From positions 223,408-287,407 of the forward strand of contig NZ_PXUP01000001.1 of assembly GCF_003324185.1 (NCBI RefSeq): a DNA stretch of 64,000 nucleotides, written 5' to 3'. Both the position numbers and the translations under genes were made by a program. The first letter of the stretch is position 1, and each line of letters starts with the position of its first letter. Positions 41,803 through 50,558 of the stretch are shown here, piece by piece. Origin of the DNA: Faecalibacterium prausnitzii. Its GTDB lineage: Bacteria; Bacillota; Clostridia; Oscillospirales; Ruminococcaceae. The notes beneath the pieces were generated by a model. That model was not told where the DNA came from. It ran no database searches and saw only the letters and a program-made list of their open reading frames with translations.

Positions 41803-42846
41803 TCAGTCCTCCATGCCCAGCAGCGGGCGCAGCCCCTCCACAGGGATGGTCTCGGCGCGCCAGCAGCCAAGGCCGGGCACTTTGATGATGGTGATTTGTC
41901 CGTCCTGTGCTTTTTTGTCGTGCAGCATCTCGGCCAGCACCTTTTCCTTATCGTAGGCGGTGCGGGTGGGCAACCCTAAGCGGCGGTACACGCCGCGCAC
42001 CCGCTTTTGCAGCGCCTTGGATTCGATCATGGGCAGCATACCCAGTGCCACGCACTCGCCGTGGAACAGGCCGGTGGTGCGGCGTCCCTTGATGCCCTTC
42101 ACGGCCTCGATGCCGTGGCCGATGGTGTGGCCGAAGTTCAGCGCTTTGCGCATACCCTGCTCGGTCTCGTCCTGCTCCACGATGCTCTTTTTAAAGCGCA
42201 GGCTGCGGCAGATGATGTCGCCGATGCGGTCATCCACGTCCTCTTTTTCAAAGATGGAGAACAGCTCCGGGTCGGCCAGAAGCCCGGCCTTGATGGCCTC
42301 GGCCAGACCGTTGATGAAGTGGCGGCGGGGCAGGGTGGACAGGGTGTCCGGGTCCACGATGACCAGCTTTGGCTGCCAGAAGGCACCCACGATGTTCTTG
42401 GTGTCGCCCAGATCCACGGCGGTCTTGCCGCCGATGGAGGAATCGATCATGGAAAGGGTGGTGGTGGGGCAGTTGATAAAGTCGATGCCGCGCATATAGA
42501 TGGAAGCGGCAAACCCGGCAAGGTCGCCCACCACGCCGCCGCCTACGGCCACCACAAGGTCGCCCCGGCCCATGCCGAAGTCCAGCATCTGCCGCAGCAC
42601 GGTCTCCAGAATTTTAAAACTCTTGCTGGCCTCGCCCTGCGGCACGGTGATGATGGTGGCATCCTTGCACTGGTCGGCTACCATCTGGGCGTACTGTGCA
42701 GGCACACCGCTGTCGGTGACCACCGCCACCCGGCGGTCCAGCCGGGCGAACTGATACAGGTTTTCCAGCGAGCCGCGCTTGACGATGATGTCGTAGCTGC
42801 GCTCGCCCAGATTCATGGTCAGCTTGGTTCCGATAAAATCACTCAT
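41803..42846 (-). CDS. aroB: 3-dehydroquinate synthase
   Basis: A 347-residue NAD- and zinc-dependent enzyme making 3-dehydroquinate from DAHP. The NAD site is GRGDLVVAVGGGVVGDLAGF (about 92-111); PTTLSMIDSSIGGKTAVD, the metal ligands Glu in GLAEAIKAGL, His in LNFGHTIGHGIEA and His in FHGECVALGM are present. ATG 42846 overlaps the pheA stop (ATGA), so expression is coupled. Confidence 0.96.
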   Translation of the reverse strand: MSDFIGTKLTMNLGERSYDIIVKRGSLENLYQFARLDRRVAVVTDSGVPAQYAQMVADQCKDATIITVPQGEASKSFKILETVLRQMLDFGMGRGDLVVAVGGGVVGDLAGFAASIYMRGIDFINCPTTTLSMIDSSIGGKTAVDLGDTKNIVGAFWQPKLVIVDPDTLSTLPRRHFINGLAEAIKAGLLADPELFSIFEKEDVDDRIGDIICRSLRFKKSIVEQDETEQGMRKALNFGHTIGHGIEAVKGIKGRRTTGLFHGECVALGMLPMIESKALQKRVRGVYRRLGLPTRTAYDKEKVLAEMLHDKKAQDGQITIIKVPGLGCWRAETIPVEGLRPLLGMED

Positions 42847-43913
42847 TTTGTATACACTCCTAACAGCCGCACCGTCCGGCAGGTGCGGTCAAGCTCGCGC
42901 AGCAGCGCGGCGGTCTCGCCGGCGGCGGCATCGCCCACCAGCTCTACATAAAAATAATATTCAAAGGGAACGTGCGGCATGGGGCGGCTCTTGATGGACT
43001 CCATATTGAAGCCGCTGGCACCGATGACCTGAATGACCTCGGCCAGCTTGCCGGGCTTGTTGTCCACCGTGAAAAGCAGGGAGAACCGGTTGCCCGCCGT
43101 GGGCTTTTCGCGGCTGAGCACGATGAACCGGGTGGTGTTGTCGCCGTCGGTGTTGATGTTGGGCACCAGAATCTCCAGCCCGTACAGGGCGGCAGTCTCA
43201 GCGCTGGCAATGGCGGCCTTTGTCGGGTCTTTGCTTTCCGCCACGAACTTTGCAGCCATGGCGGTGTTGGCCATAGCGGTGGCGGGCAGACGGAACTGCT
43301 TTAAAAAGGTCTCGCTCTGAGCAATGGCCTGCTGGTGGCTGTACACCGTGCGCAGCTGGGAAAGCTGGGTGCCCGGCAGCACCAGCAGGTTCTGGGAGAT
43401 GGGCAGGTCGTACACGTCCACCACCCACAGCTCCGGGTGATTATAGCACAGGTCCAGCACGGCAGAAACATCCCCGGCGTGGCTGTTTTCAAAGGGCACT
43501 ACGCCGTGGGCGGCTTCGCCCGAGGCCACGGCCTCGAATACCTCGTCCCATGTGGAGTAGCTCACGGCCTCGGCGTGGGGGAACAGCGCCTTGAGGGCGA
43601 TGTGGGCAAACGCACCCTCCACCCCCTGATAGGCAGCGCGGTTGCGCCCCAGCACAGCGGCTTCGTATTGCTTGGCAAGATCCATCATGTGCTGGACGTG
43701 GTCTTTATAGTAAGGGCGCAGCGCAGGCTGCTGAATGCGGGCTGCGGCCTTTTCCAGTACGGCGGCCTCCCGGGCGGCATCGTAGATGGGCAGGCCGTGC
43801 GCCCGCTTATATTCGGCCACCTGCAAAACGGCAGCCATCCGGCGCTCGAACAGCGCAGCCAGCTGCGCATCCACCGTGTCGATCTCGGCACGGGCTTGTT
43901 CCAGTGCGTCCAT
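42843..43913 (-). CDS. pheA: Bifunctional chorismate mutase / prephenate dehydratase
   Basis: A 356-residue P-protein for phenylalanine synthesis. Residues 1-85 are an AroQ-type chorismate mutase (EIDTVDAQLAALFERRMAAV), about 95-270 prephenate dehydratase (YQGVEGAFAHIA, VPFENSHAGDV, the catalytic NTTRFIVL) and about 275-350 an ACT domain with ESIKSRP, the Phe-binding motif for feedback inhibition. GTG 43922 is in frame, but AAGGA gives better spacing to ATG 43913. It is the first gene of the aromatic operon. Confidence 0.95.
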   Translation of the reverse strand: MDALEQARAEIDTVDAQLAALFERRMAAVLQVAEYKRAHGLPIYDAAREAAVLEKAAARIQQPALRPYYKDHVQHMMDLAKQYEAAVLGRNRAAYQGVEGAFAHIALKALFPHAEAVSYSTWDEVFEAVASGEAAHGVVPFENSHAGDVSAVLDLCYNHPELWVVDVYDLPISQNLLVLPGTQLSQLRTVYSHQQAIAQSETFLKQFRLPATAMANTAMAAKFVAESKDPTKAAIASAETAALYGLEILVPNINTDGDNTTRFIVLSREKPTAGNRFSLLFTVDNKPGKLAEVIQVIGASGFNMESIKSRPMPHVPFEYYFYVELVGDAAAGETAALLRELDRTCRTVRLLGVYTK

Positions 43914-43958
43914 GGGGGTCACATCCTTTTTGGTCGGTTTTTGCGGGGATACCTAGTA

Positions 43959-43987
43959 AGTATACCATAACCGGGACAGAGAAACAA
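43959..43987 (-). promoter_or_regulatory. Promoter of the aromatic amino-acid operon
   Basis: On the minus strand TTGTTT (43987-43982) and TATACT (43964-43959) have a 17-bp spacer. The start would be near 43952, leaving a leader of about 40 nt: too short for a T-box or an attenuator. Confidence 0.7.
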
Positions 43988-44059
43988 CAAACCGCTCTCC
44001 ATTTGAGAGTGGAGAAAATTTCAAATCAGCCATGGGTAAAAAGACGAAAATAGAAAACA

Positions 44060-44102
44060 GAGGCTCTCCGGTCATCGCCTGCGGCGACGACCAGAGAGCC
44101 TC
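44060..44102 (-). terminator. Terminator of the plsC operon
   Basis: GAGGCTCT (44060-44067) pairs with AGAGCCTC (44095-44102), with inner stems GGTC/GACC and TCGCC/GGCGA. It starts directly at the stop codon of the 59-residue protein; the minus strand is then T-rich. Confidence 0.75.
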
Positions 44103-44282
44103 TCAATCGCTGTTTTTATTTTTCAAAATATCCTCCCAGCTGCGGGCTTTGCCGTAATAGCGCCCGTAGGGGTTGTCAAGGTCTGCGGCGCGGAGAATGG
44201 GCGGCGCGGGCGGCTGGGGTTTGGGGGTGCGGTCAAAGGTGAACCGTGCGGCGGGGCCGCCGGCTTTGATGCGGAAGCGCAT
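44103..44282 (-). CDS. Small Pro-rich protein of unknown function
   Basis: A 59-residue basic protein: MRFRIKAGGPAARFTFDR, then a PKPQPPAPP stretch and a C-terminal AADLDNPYGRYYGKARSWED. No domain is recognised. ATG 44282 is 2 bp after the stop of the upstream membrane protein with GGAGGGG before it, and codon use matches its neighbours, so it is probably real and translated together with that gene. Confidence 0.65.
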   Translation of the reverse strand: MRFRIKAGGPAARFTFDRTPKPQPPAPPILRAADLDNPYGRYYGKARSWEDILKNKNSD

Positions 44283-44284
44283 CT

Positions 44285-45037
44285 TTAGTGCCCCTCCCCG
44301 GCGGTGGAGACTGCCCCGGCGGTCAGGTTTGCCCAAAGGGGCTCGCTGTTTTCCAGCAGGGAAGCGGATTCCTTCAGCCATGCGCCCCGGATGCCGATAT
44401 AGTAATCTGCCAGCAGCTGCTGGCTGTCGCCGCTGGCGCTCTGCACTGCGTCCGAGGTGTAGCTGCCCAGCTCCATCCCGGTCAGCACCGGGCAGTCCGT
44501 CCAGCGGTAGACCATGTTCCACCAGTCGCTGTCGGCATCGGACTTGGGCAGATGGCCGTCCAGATACCGCAACGTGCCGGTGGTCTGCTGGAAGCCTGCG
44601 GGGTCATACAGGATAAAGATGGAACTGAGGGAACTCTGGATATCGGTGGAAAGCTTGGTGGTGCCTGCCATATCCAGATAGGCGTCCGAGTCCTCACTGT
44701 TGAAAGCCATGGTGTACTGGTTCAGCTTTACCACCACCTTGCCGTCGCCGTTGCAGTCCTCGCCGTAGGCGGCAAGCTGCTCTTGCAGGGCGGTGACGGT
44801 GGCTTCGGGCAGGTAGTAGGGGCTTACCACCGCCACGTTGTAATCCGGGTGGGTGGTCAGGAAATACTGCCCGATAAAGCAGTACGCCACGAACGCACCC
44901 GCAATGCCGAAGAGGAGCACCCATTTCAGGTTGTAGTCCCACCAGTTTGCCCAGCGCTCCCTGCGGCTGTATTGCCGCTGTTTGCGGGGCTTGAGGTCCT
45001 TGGGGTCGATGTCGCGTTCGTAACGGTAGCTTGCCAT
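44285..45037 (-). CDS. Single-pass membrane protein of unknown function
   Basis: A 250-residue protein. A basic cytoplasmic N-terminus (KPRKQRQYSRRERW) precedes one transmembrane helix (about residues 38-60, WVLLFGIAGAFVAYCFIGQY). The remaining 190 residues would be outside the cell: YNVAVVSPYYLPEATVTALQ begins a segment reminiscent of small extracytoplasmic domains, and DCNGDGK could bind calcium. No catalytic motif is seen. AGGAG precedes ATG 45037. It lies between plsC and the small Pro-rich protein. Confidence 0.75.
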   Translation of the reverse strand: MASYRYERDIDPKDLKPRKQRQYSRRERWANWWDYNLKWVLLFGIAGAFVAYCFIGQYFLTTHPDYNVAVVSPYYLPEATVTALQEQLAAYGEDCNGDGKVVVKLNQYTMAFNSEDSDAYLDMAGTTKLSTDIQSSLSSIFILYDPAGFQQTTGTLRYLDGHLPKSDADSDWWNMVYRWTDCPVLTGMELGSYTSDAVQSASGDSQQLLADYYIGIRGAWLKESASLLENSEPLWANLTAGAVSTAGEGH

Positions 45038-45078
45038 AAAATAGTTCTCCTGTGTGATGAAACGGGCGGGAAAGGCTG

Positions 45079-45807
45079 TTACTTCAGGGCAGCCAGAATG
45101 CTTTGGCGCACGGCGTCGGGCAGCTGTTTCTGCTCGGCCTTGCTCATGCCGGCGGTCTGGATGGGCGACATGATCTTGATGCGCACACCGCCCGGGCGGC
45201 AGCGGTTGCCGTTTGTCTCGAACAGGGCGCGGGCACCGGTCACAGCCACCGGCACCACCGGGGCACCGGTCTTGACCGCAATGCGGAAAGCACCGGCCTT
45301 GAACTCGCCTGCGCCGCCCTCTTCACCCTTGTAGCGGGTGCCCTCGGGGAAGATGACGAAGCTGCGGCCGCCCTCCACGATGGCGGTGGCATCGTTCAGC
45401 GCCCGCACCGAGGCGCGCACATCATCACGCTGCACGAACACGCAGCCCAGCAGCTTCATCCAGCGGTTGAGCAGGGGAATCTTTTCCAGCTCCTCCTTGG
45501 CAAGGATGCCGTGGGGCTTTTCCAGCCCTGCCAGCAGCAAAGGGATGTCGTAGTAGCTGCGGTGGTTCGCCACGAACACGCAGGGGCGGTCTTTGGGAAT
45601 ATTCTCCAGTCCGTCCACGGACAGGGAAACACCGGTCACCTTTAAGATGCCCCGGCTCCAGCGGGGGATATGCTGGTTCACGATCTGCTCCACGGTGGCG
45701 GTATCTCCGGCGGCTGCGGCGCGCTCGGCGCGGCGCAGGATGCCGTAATGCAGGATCATGTACCCGAACAGATAAATAAACATCGCAATGGTGCGAAGAA
45801 TGCTCAT
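45079..45807 (-). CDS. plsC: 1-acyl-sn-glycerol-3-phosphate acyltransferase
   Basis: A 242-residue membrane acyltransferase making phosphatidic acid. An N-terminal hydrophobic helix (TIAMFIYLFGYMILHYGIL) is followed by the catalytic NHRSYYD (HX4D) near residue 82 and the substrate motif FPEGTR near 155; VPVAVTG follows. AGGAGG precedes ATG 45807. It heads a three-gene minus-strand operon with two small proteins of unknown function. Confidence 0.94.
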   Translation of the reverse strand: MSILRTIAMFIYLFGYMILHYGILRRAERAAAAGDTATVEQIVNQHIPRWSRGILKVTGVSLSVDGLENIPKDRPCVFVANHRSYYDIPLLLAGLEKPHGILAKEELEKIPLLNRWMKLLGCVFVQRDDVRASVRALNDATAIVEGGRSFVIFPEGTRYKGEEGGAGEFKAGAFRIAVKTGAPVVPVAVTGARALFETNGNRCRPGGVRIKIMSPIQTAGMSKAEQKQLPDAVRQSILAALK

Positions 45808-45917
45808 AATGGTTTCCTCCTATTGCAAAAAATGCCATTGTCATTGTAGCACATTTTGCGTAAAAAAGGGAGAGATAAATATTTTTTTACAATTAGCCCC
45901 GGTTGTATCTTGCAAAG

Positions 45918-45946
45918 TTGACAAAATACAGGTATATTTATATCTG
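45918..45946 (+). promoter_or_regulatory. Promoter of the YesL-like operon
   Basis: TTGACA (45918-45923) is consensus. With a 15-17 bp spacer the -10 would be TATATC or TATCTG; the match is weaker. The leader to ATG 46026 is about 75 nt. Confidence 0.45.
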
Positions 45947-46025
45947 TAAAGTTAGCACAATGGCACTTTCCAGACAAAACGCCTGCGGTGCCGGTTAAAA
46001 ACGTAAGAAAGGTACCGCAGTTACT

Positions 46026-46865
46026 ATGGGTCTTTTTCCTTCTGCCAATGATTTCAAGGCCGGTAAGGGTGTCGAAAAGGATGCCCCCCGCAAGACCGGC
46101 ATCGGCCGCTTTTTTGAGCTTGTAGGCCGTGATATGAACGGCATGTTCCTTGCAAACCTGCTGACCTGCATCGGGTTTGCACCGGTTATCTGCCTGGTGT
46201 ATATCGGCTTTTTGCAGAACAGTCTGCCGGTGATGCTGGGCAGCGCCGCCGTGGGCGGTCTGCTGGCCGGGCCCGCACTGGCCGGAATGTACGATACCGT
46301 CCTGCGCGCGCTGCGCGACGAGGCGGGCTACTGGTGGGTGACCTACCGCAAGGCCTTCAAGCGCAACTTCAAGGCCAGCCTTGTGCCCGGTGTGCTGTAC
46401 ACCGTGGTGGTCACGCTGCAAATTTTCCTCGTCTATTTCTGCTTCAATATGCTGTACCACGGCACCAACGTGGGTGTTCCGCTGTGGGTGGCTACGGTGC
46501 TCAATCTGGTACTGTTCCAGATGCTGTTTGCCTATATGTGGCCGCAGGTGGTGCTGCTGGACCAGCCTTTGAGCCTGACTTTGAAAAACAGCATCAACTG
46601 CATGATCGCCTTTTTGCCCCACGCACTGGCTGCTGCCATCGTGCAGGTGCTGTTCTGGGGCGTGGTGATCCTGTGCATGCCGCTGGGGCTTTTCCTGATG
46701 CTGATCTTCGGTTTCTGGTTCGTTACCGAGGTGTCCTGCCAGATCGTGTACGGCGATATTGACCGGGTGTTCCACATTGAGGAGAACATCCGCAAGATGA
46801 AGGACGCCGAGCTGGAAGCAGCCCTCAAGGAGGACTACGCCGACGACGACACCCCGGAGGAATAA
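46026..46865 (+). CDS. YesL-like (DUF624-type) membrane protein
   Basis: A 279-residue integral membrane protein with about five or six hydrophobic segments (MFLANLLTCIGFAPVICLVY, VLYTVVVTLQIFLVYFCF, LFAYMWPQVVLL and others) and the sequence GPALAGMYDTVLRALRDEAG, like YesL/DUF624 proteins. The C-terminus is cytoplasmic and acidic. Its role is unknown; relatives often lie near carbohydrate uptake genes, but none are here. It is followed 31 bp later by the C39-fold protein. Confidence 0.75.
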   Translation: MGLFPSANDFKAGKGVEKDAPRKTGIGRFFELVGRDMNGMFLANLLTCIGFAPVICLVYIGFLQNSLPVMLGSAAVGGLLAGPALAGMYDTVLRALRDEAGYWWVTYRKAFKRNFKASLVPGVLYTVVVTLQIFLVYFCFNMLYHGTNVGVPLWVATVLNLVLFQMLFAYMWPQVVLLDQPLSLTLKNSINCMIAFLPHALAAAIVQVLFWGVVILCMPLGLFLMLIFGFWFVTEVSCQIVYGDIDRVFHIEENIRKMKDAELEAALKEDYADDDTPEE

Positions 46866-46896
46866 GCGATAAAACTGCGGAAAGGAGCGATGTCCC

Positions 46897-48276
46897 ATGG
46901 AACAACGGAATAATCTTGTGCTGCAGGGGACAGAGACCTTTTCCCGCGGGCAGCTGGACAACCTTGCGCTGGAAAACGGCGCACTGGTGCTGGATAGCGT
47001 GGCCGGACGCAGCCTTTTGTACGGCAGCTACACCACCCCGGAATTCGCCATGCCGGCGTTCTGCAACCTGAATGTCAGCTGGAACGCCCATGCACCCCGG
47101 GACACCATGGTGGAGGTGCGCTGCCGGGTATACGCAGCAGGGGCGTGGACAGCCTGGATGAGCTTTGGCAAGTGGGCACCGGACTACCCCCGGTGCAGCG
47201 TGTCCAGCCAGAGCGAGGACGGCATGATCTTTTTGATGGGCGATACCGTCACGGTGGCCGCCCCGGGCGGCGGCACCGGCGTACAATTGCAGGTGAACCT
47301 TTCCACCAACAACGATAAAGTCACCCCGGCGGTGCGTCTGCTGGCGGCGGCGGTGCGTCCCCTTGCGTGGGAAAAGCGCAACGGCCATGCGCTGAACCGG
47401 CGGCTCTATCTGCCGGAATACTGCCTTTCCGCCCACGACCCCAGCTTTGGGCGGGAGATGGATCTGCCGCTGGTCATGGCGGCGCTGATGAACCGCTGGG
47501 GCGAGGATATCCTGCCGGAAGAAGTGGCCTACGCCATGGAGGACGGCAGCACCCGCAGCACCGGCAACACTGCCTTTGCGGCGGCCGCCGCAGGCTGCTG
47601 CGGCTACCCCTGCTGGCAGGCATGGATGGACCTTGCTGACCTGCGGGAGCAGATCCACGACGGCTGCTCGGTAGCGGTGCAGGTGGAGCGACGGGTGCGC
47701 GGTCAGCGCGACCCGGTGCGGCTGTGGATGGGGCTGCACGGTTTTGGCCACGATGACGCCGTGATGGCAGATTTTGTGCTGCTGAACGACCCCACCGCCG
47801 ATACCGACGGCGCGGTGAACTGCACCATGGCGCTGGTGGATTTTATGCGTTACTTTACCGGCAAGGCCATTGCCCTGCGGCCAAAGCAGCGGGAGACTGA
47901 GGCCGACCGTCCCCGGCGGCTGCGCTGCGAGCTGCGCGCCGGCACCCAGCCGGGCGTTTACTACTTTGAGCGGCGGGGAGAGCCCGCAGACCTGCCGGAG
48001 GATTTTTCCGGCTGGATCGCCTGCGCGCCCCACGACGGCGTGGCGCACGCCACCACCGCTCACCGCACCTTTTTGCGCTGTACCCGCACCGAGGACGGCG
48101 GGGTACAGTTCCCGCCGGAGCTGCTGGCCGCAGGCGGGCGATGCAGCGTGTATGCAGTGGACCAGACCGGCACCATGCGGGTAGCAGAGGTACGGCTGCC
48201 GAAGCCGAAGCCTGTACCTGCAAGCACAGAACCCAAAGCCAATGGCCAGACCGGGGACGCCCCGGCACAGCCGTAA
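46897..48276 (+). CDS. C39-fold protein without catalytic Cys
   Basis: A 459-residue protein. Residues 1-160 are beta-rich. Residues 165-320 look like the C39-like peptidase domain found in Clostridia: RRLYLPEYCLSA, TGNTAFAAAAAGCCGYPCW, a regulator-like DLADLREQIHDG, then GFGHDDAVMADFVLLNDPTA. The segment that normally holds the nucleophile (a WCSPTS-type sequence) reads FGREMDLPLVM, with no Cys. It is probably a non-catalytic relative. No signal peptide is seen. AAAGGAG precedes ATG 46897. Domain assignment is by eye. Confidence 0.6.
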   Translation: MEQRNNLVLQGTETFSRGQLDNLALENGALVLDSVAGRSLLYGSYTTPEFAMPAFCNLNVSWNAHAPRDTMVEVRCRVYAAGAWTAWMSFGKWAPDYPRCSVSSQSEDGMIFLMGDTVTVAAPGGGTGVQLQVNLSTNNDKVTPAVRLLAAAVRPLAWEKRNGHALNRRLYLPEYCLSAHDPSFGREMDLPLVMAALMNRWGEDILPEEVAYAMEDGSTRSTGNTAFAAAAAGCCGYPCWQAWMDLADLREQIHDGCSVAVQVERRVRGQRDPVRLWMGLHGFGHDDAVMADFVLLNDPTADTDGAVNCTMALVDFMRYFTGKAIALRPKQRETEADRPRRLRCELRAGTQPGVYYFERRGEPADLPEDFSGWIACAPHDGVAHATTAHRTFLRCTRTEDGGVQFPPELLAAGGRCSVYAVDQTGTMRVAEVRLPKPKPVPASTEPKANGQTGDAPAQP

Positions 48277-48315
48277 GCTTTTTCAGGGCGATATATGAAA
48301 CAGGAGGAACACATT

Positions 48316-48918
48316 ATGGCAAAGACGATCATCACTTTGGGCCGTGAGTACTGCACCGGCGGACGCTTCATCGCAGAGGACGTGGCAAATGCGCTGGGCA
48401 TCAAGCTTTACGACAAGGAGCTGATCACCATGGCAGCAAAGAACTCCGGCTTGTCGGAGGAGGCTGTTGCCGCCAGCGAGAAACGGCACACCCACAGCCT
48501 GCTGTACAGTCTGTACACCATGGGCAACGAGCTGCCGCTGGGCGATCAGGTGTTCATTCTGCAGAGCCGTATCATCAAGCAGCTGGCCGAGGAAGGCCCC
48601 TGCGTGATCCTTGGCCGCTGCGGTGACTACGTCCTGCGGGAGCGCAAGGACGTGCTGCGGGTGTTCGTGTATGCACCCAAGGAGTGGCGTTTGCAGTACG
48701 CCAAGACCAATCCTCTGGTAAAGGCCAAGGACGAAAAGGGCATCAAGGACGAGGTGGAAAAGACCGACCGCAACCGCTCGGCCTACTACAACTACTACAC
48801 CCAGAACCGCTGGGGCGATGCCCACAACTACGATCTGGCCATCAACGCCGCCCTTGGCCGCGAGACCTGCGTGAAGATGATCTTGGACGCAGCCGCCGCC
48901 AAGGAAAAGACGCTGTGA
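48316..48918 (+). CDS. Cytidylate kinase-like protein
   Basis: A 200-residue P-loop kinase of the Cytidylate_kin2 type: ITLGREYCTGGRFIAEDVAN (unusual loop GREYCTGGR instead of GxxGxGK), YDKELITMAAKNSGL, VILGRCGDYVLRE and the lid RNRSAYYNYYTQNRWGDAHN. Housekeeping Cmk differs, so the substrate is uncertain. ATG 48316 has CAGGAGG 8 nt upstream; ATG 48295 lacks an RBS. It ends an operon with the YesL-like and C39-fold genes. Confidence 0.85.
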   Translation: MAKTIITLGREYCTGGRFIAEDVANALGIKLYDKELITMAAKNSGLSEEAVAASEKRHTHSLLYSLYTMGNELPLGDQVFILQSRIIKQLAEEGPCVILGRCGDYVLRERKDVLRVFVYAPKEWRLQYAKTNPLVKAKDEKGIKDEVEKTDRNRSAYYNYYTQNRWGDAHNYDLAINAALGRETCVKMILDAAAAKEKTL

Positions 48919-48949
48919 CCCCCAGCCAGACCCAATAAACAACGACAGA

Positions 48950-48983
48950 ACGTGGGCAGGGCGCTTCTGCGCCCTGCCCACGT
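48950..48983 (+). terminator. Terminator of the YesL-like operon
   Basis: ACGTGGGCAGGGCGC (48950-48964) and GCGCCCTGCCCACGT (48969-48983) form a perfect 15-bp stem with a TTCT loop. Confidence 0.85.
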
Positions 48984-49126
48984 TTCCGGCAAGGGAAGTT
49001 CTTACAGAGCGTATACCTTCTGAAGGCTTCCCCCCTTGGGGGAAAGGCTTTAGTGGCTGCGGCGTTGACTGAGAGTGATATCCATGCCGCAGCATCCCCA
49101 ATCCCAAGTGTTCAAAAGGAGAAATC

Positions 49127-50512
49127 GTGAAAACAAATCAATCGCAGACCGCACCCGCCGAGGTGCGGGAAAACATCATGGGCACCATGGAGATCAACCC
49201 CCTTTTGCTGAAACTCAGCATCCCGATGATGATCTCCATGCTGGTGCAGGCGCTGTACAACGTGGTGGACTCGGTGTTCGTGTCCCATGTCAGCGAGAAC
49301 GCTCTTACCGCCGTATCGCTGGCCTTTTCATTGCAGAATGTCATGATCGCCGTGGGCGTGGGCACCGGCGTGGGCGTGAATGCCCTGCTGAGCAAGAGCC
49401 TTGGCGAGAAGAACCAGAGCCGTGCCAACGCCACCGCAGAAAACGGCATCTTTCTTTCCCTGTGTAGCTTTGCGGTGTTCTTTGTCATCGGCCTTACCTG
49501 TATGAAGCCCTACTTCTACGCCCAGACCAGTGACCCCGTCATTGCGCAGCAGGGCATCCAGTATTTGTCGGTGTGCTGCATCTTCAGTCTGGGTCTGTTC
49601 ACTCAGACCATGGGCGAAAAGCTGCTGGCGGCTACCGGCCGCACCTATCTGAGCATGATCAGCCAGCTGGTGGGTGCCGTGGTGAACATCATTCTGGACC
49701 CCATCTTCATCTTCGGCTACTGCGGCGAGGCGCTGTCCGGTACCACCGGTGCGGCGGTGGCTACGGTCATCGGCCAGTTCTGCGGTGCAGGCATGACGTT
49801 GTACTTCAACACCCGCAAAAACCCGGACATCCAGATCAGCTTCAAAGGCTTCCGTCCCAGCGCCAAGGCCATTGGCCGCATCTACACCGTGGGTCTGCCC
49901 AGCATCGCCATGCAGTGCGTGGGCAGCCTGATGACCTTTGGCATGAACCTGATCCTGATGGCCTTCTCCGCTACGGCGGTGGCGGTGTTCGGCGTCTACT
50001 TCAAGCTGCAAAGCTTTGTGTTTATGCCCATTTTCGGCCTGAACAACGGCATGGTACCCATCATCAGCTACAACTACGGTGCCCGCAGACCGAACCGTGT
50101 GAAAAAGACCATCAAGCTGGCGGTGTGCTACGCCGAGGGCATCATGCTGGCAGGCTTCTGCATCTTCCAGTTCGCACCCCGGCAGGTGTTGAGCATCTTT
50201 GCCGCCAGCGACGCCATGCTGGCCATCGGTATCCCGGCCATGCGCATCATCTGCCTGCATTTCCTGCTGGCGGGCGTCAGCATCGTGCTCAGCTCGGTCT
50301 TTCAGGCGCTGGGCAACGGCGTCTTCAGTCTGATCGTTTCGGTCTGCCGCCAGCTGTTCGTGCTGCTGCCGGCAGCGTGGCTGCTGGCACAGACCGGCAG
50401 TGTCAATAATGTCTGGTGGGCCTTCCTCATTGCGGAAGTCGTCAGCATCCTGATGAGCATGGCCTTCTATGCCCGTATCAACAAGACCACCATCGCACCC
50501 CTGTACCACTGA
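49127..50512 (+). CDS. MATE-family efflux transporter
   Basis: A 461-residue multidrug/toxin exporter with about 12 transmembrane helices. It begins NPLLLKLSIPMMISMLVQAL and YNVVDSVFVSHVSENALTAV, the MATE signature (YNxVDxxFVG-like); GAAVATVIGQFCGAG and LNNGMVPIISYNYGARR repeat it in the second half. Exchange with Na+ or H+ is expected; the substrate is unknown. The start is GTG 49127 with AAAAGGAG upstream. A DUF308 gene follows 46 bp later. Confidence 0.93.
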   Translation: MKTNQSQTAPAEVRENIMGTMEINPLLLKLSIPMMISMLVQALYNVVDSVFVSHVSENALTAVSLAFSLQNVMIAVGVGTGVGVNALLSKSLGEKNQSRANATAENGIFLSLCSFAVFFVIGLTCMKPYFYAQTSDPVIAQQGIQYLSVCCIFSLGLFTQTMGEKLLAATGRTYLSMISQLVGAVVNIILDPIFIFGYCGEALSGTTGAAVATVIGQFCGAGMTLYFNTRKNPDIQISFKGFRPSAKAIGRIYTVGLPSIAMQCVGSLMTFGMNLILMAFSATAVAVFGVYFKLQSFVFMPIFGLNNGMVPIISYNYGARRPNRVKKTIKLAVCYAEGIMLAGFCIFQFAPRQVLSIFAASDAMLAIGIPAMRIICLHFLLAGVSIVLSSVFQALGNGVFSLIVSVCRQLFVLLPAAWLLAQTGSVNNVWWAFLIAEVVSILMSMAFYARINKTTIAPLYH

Positions 50513-50558
50513 CCCGGGTGCGGGCAGCGGCCCTGCAAACGAAAGGAACGTGATCTCT

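Noticed and set aside
43914..44060. Possible T-box or attenuator before pheA
   Set aside because: The promoter at 43959-43987 leaves only about 40 nt of leader, too short, and no specifier or T-box sequence is seen.
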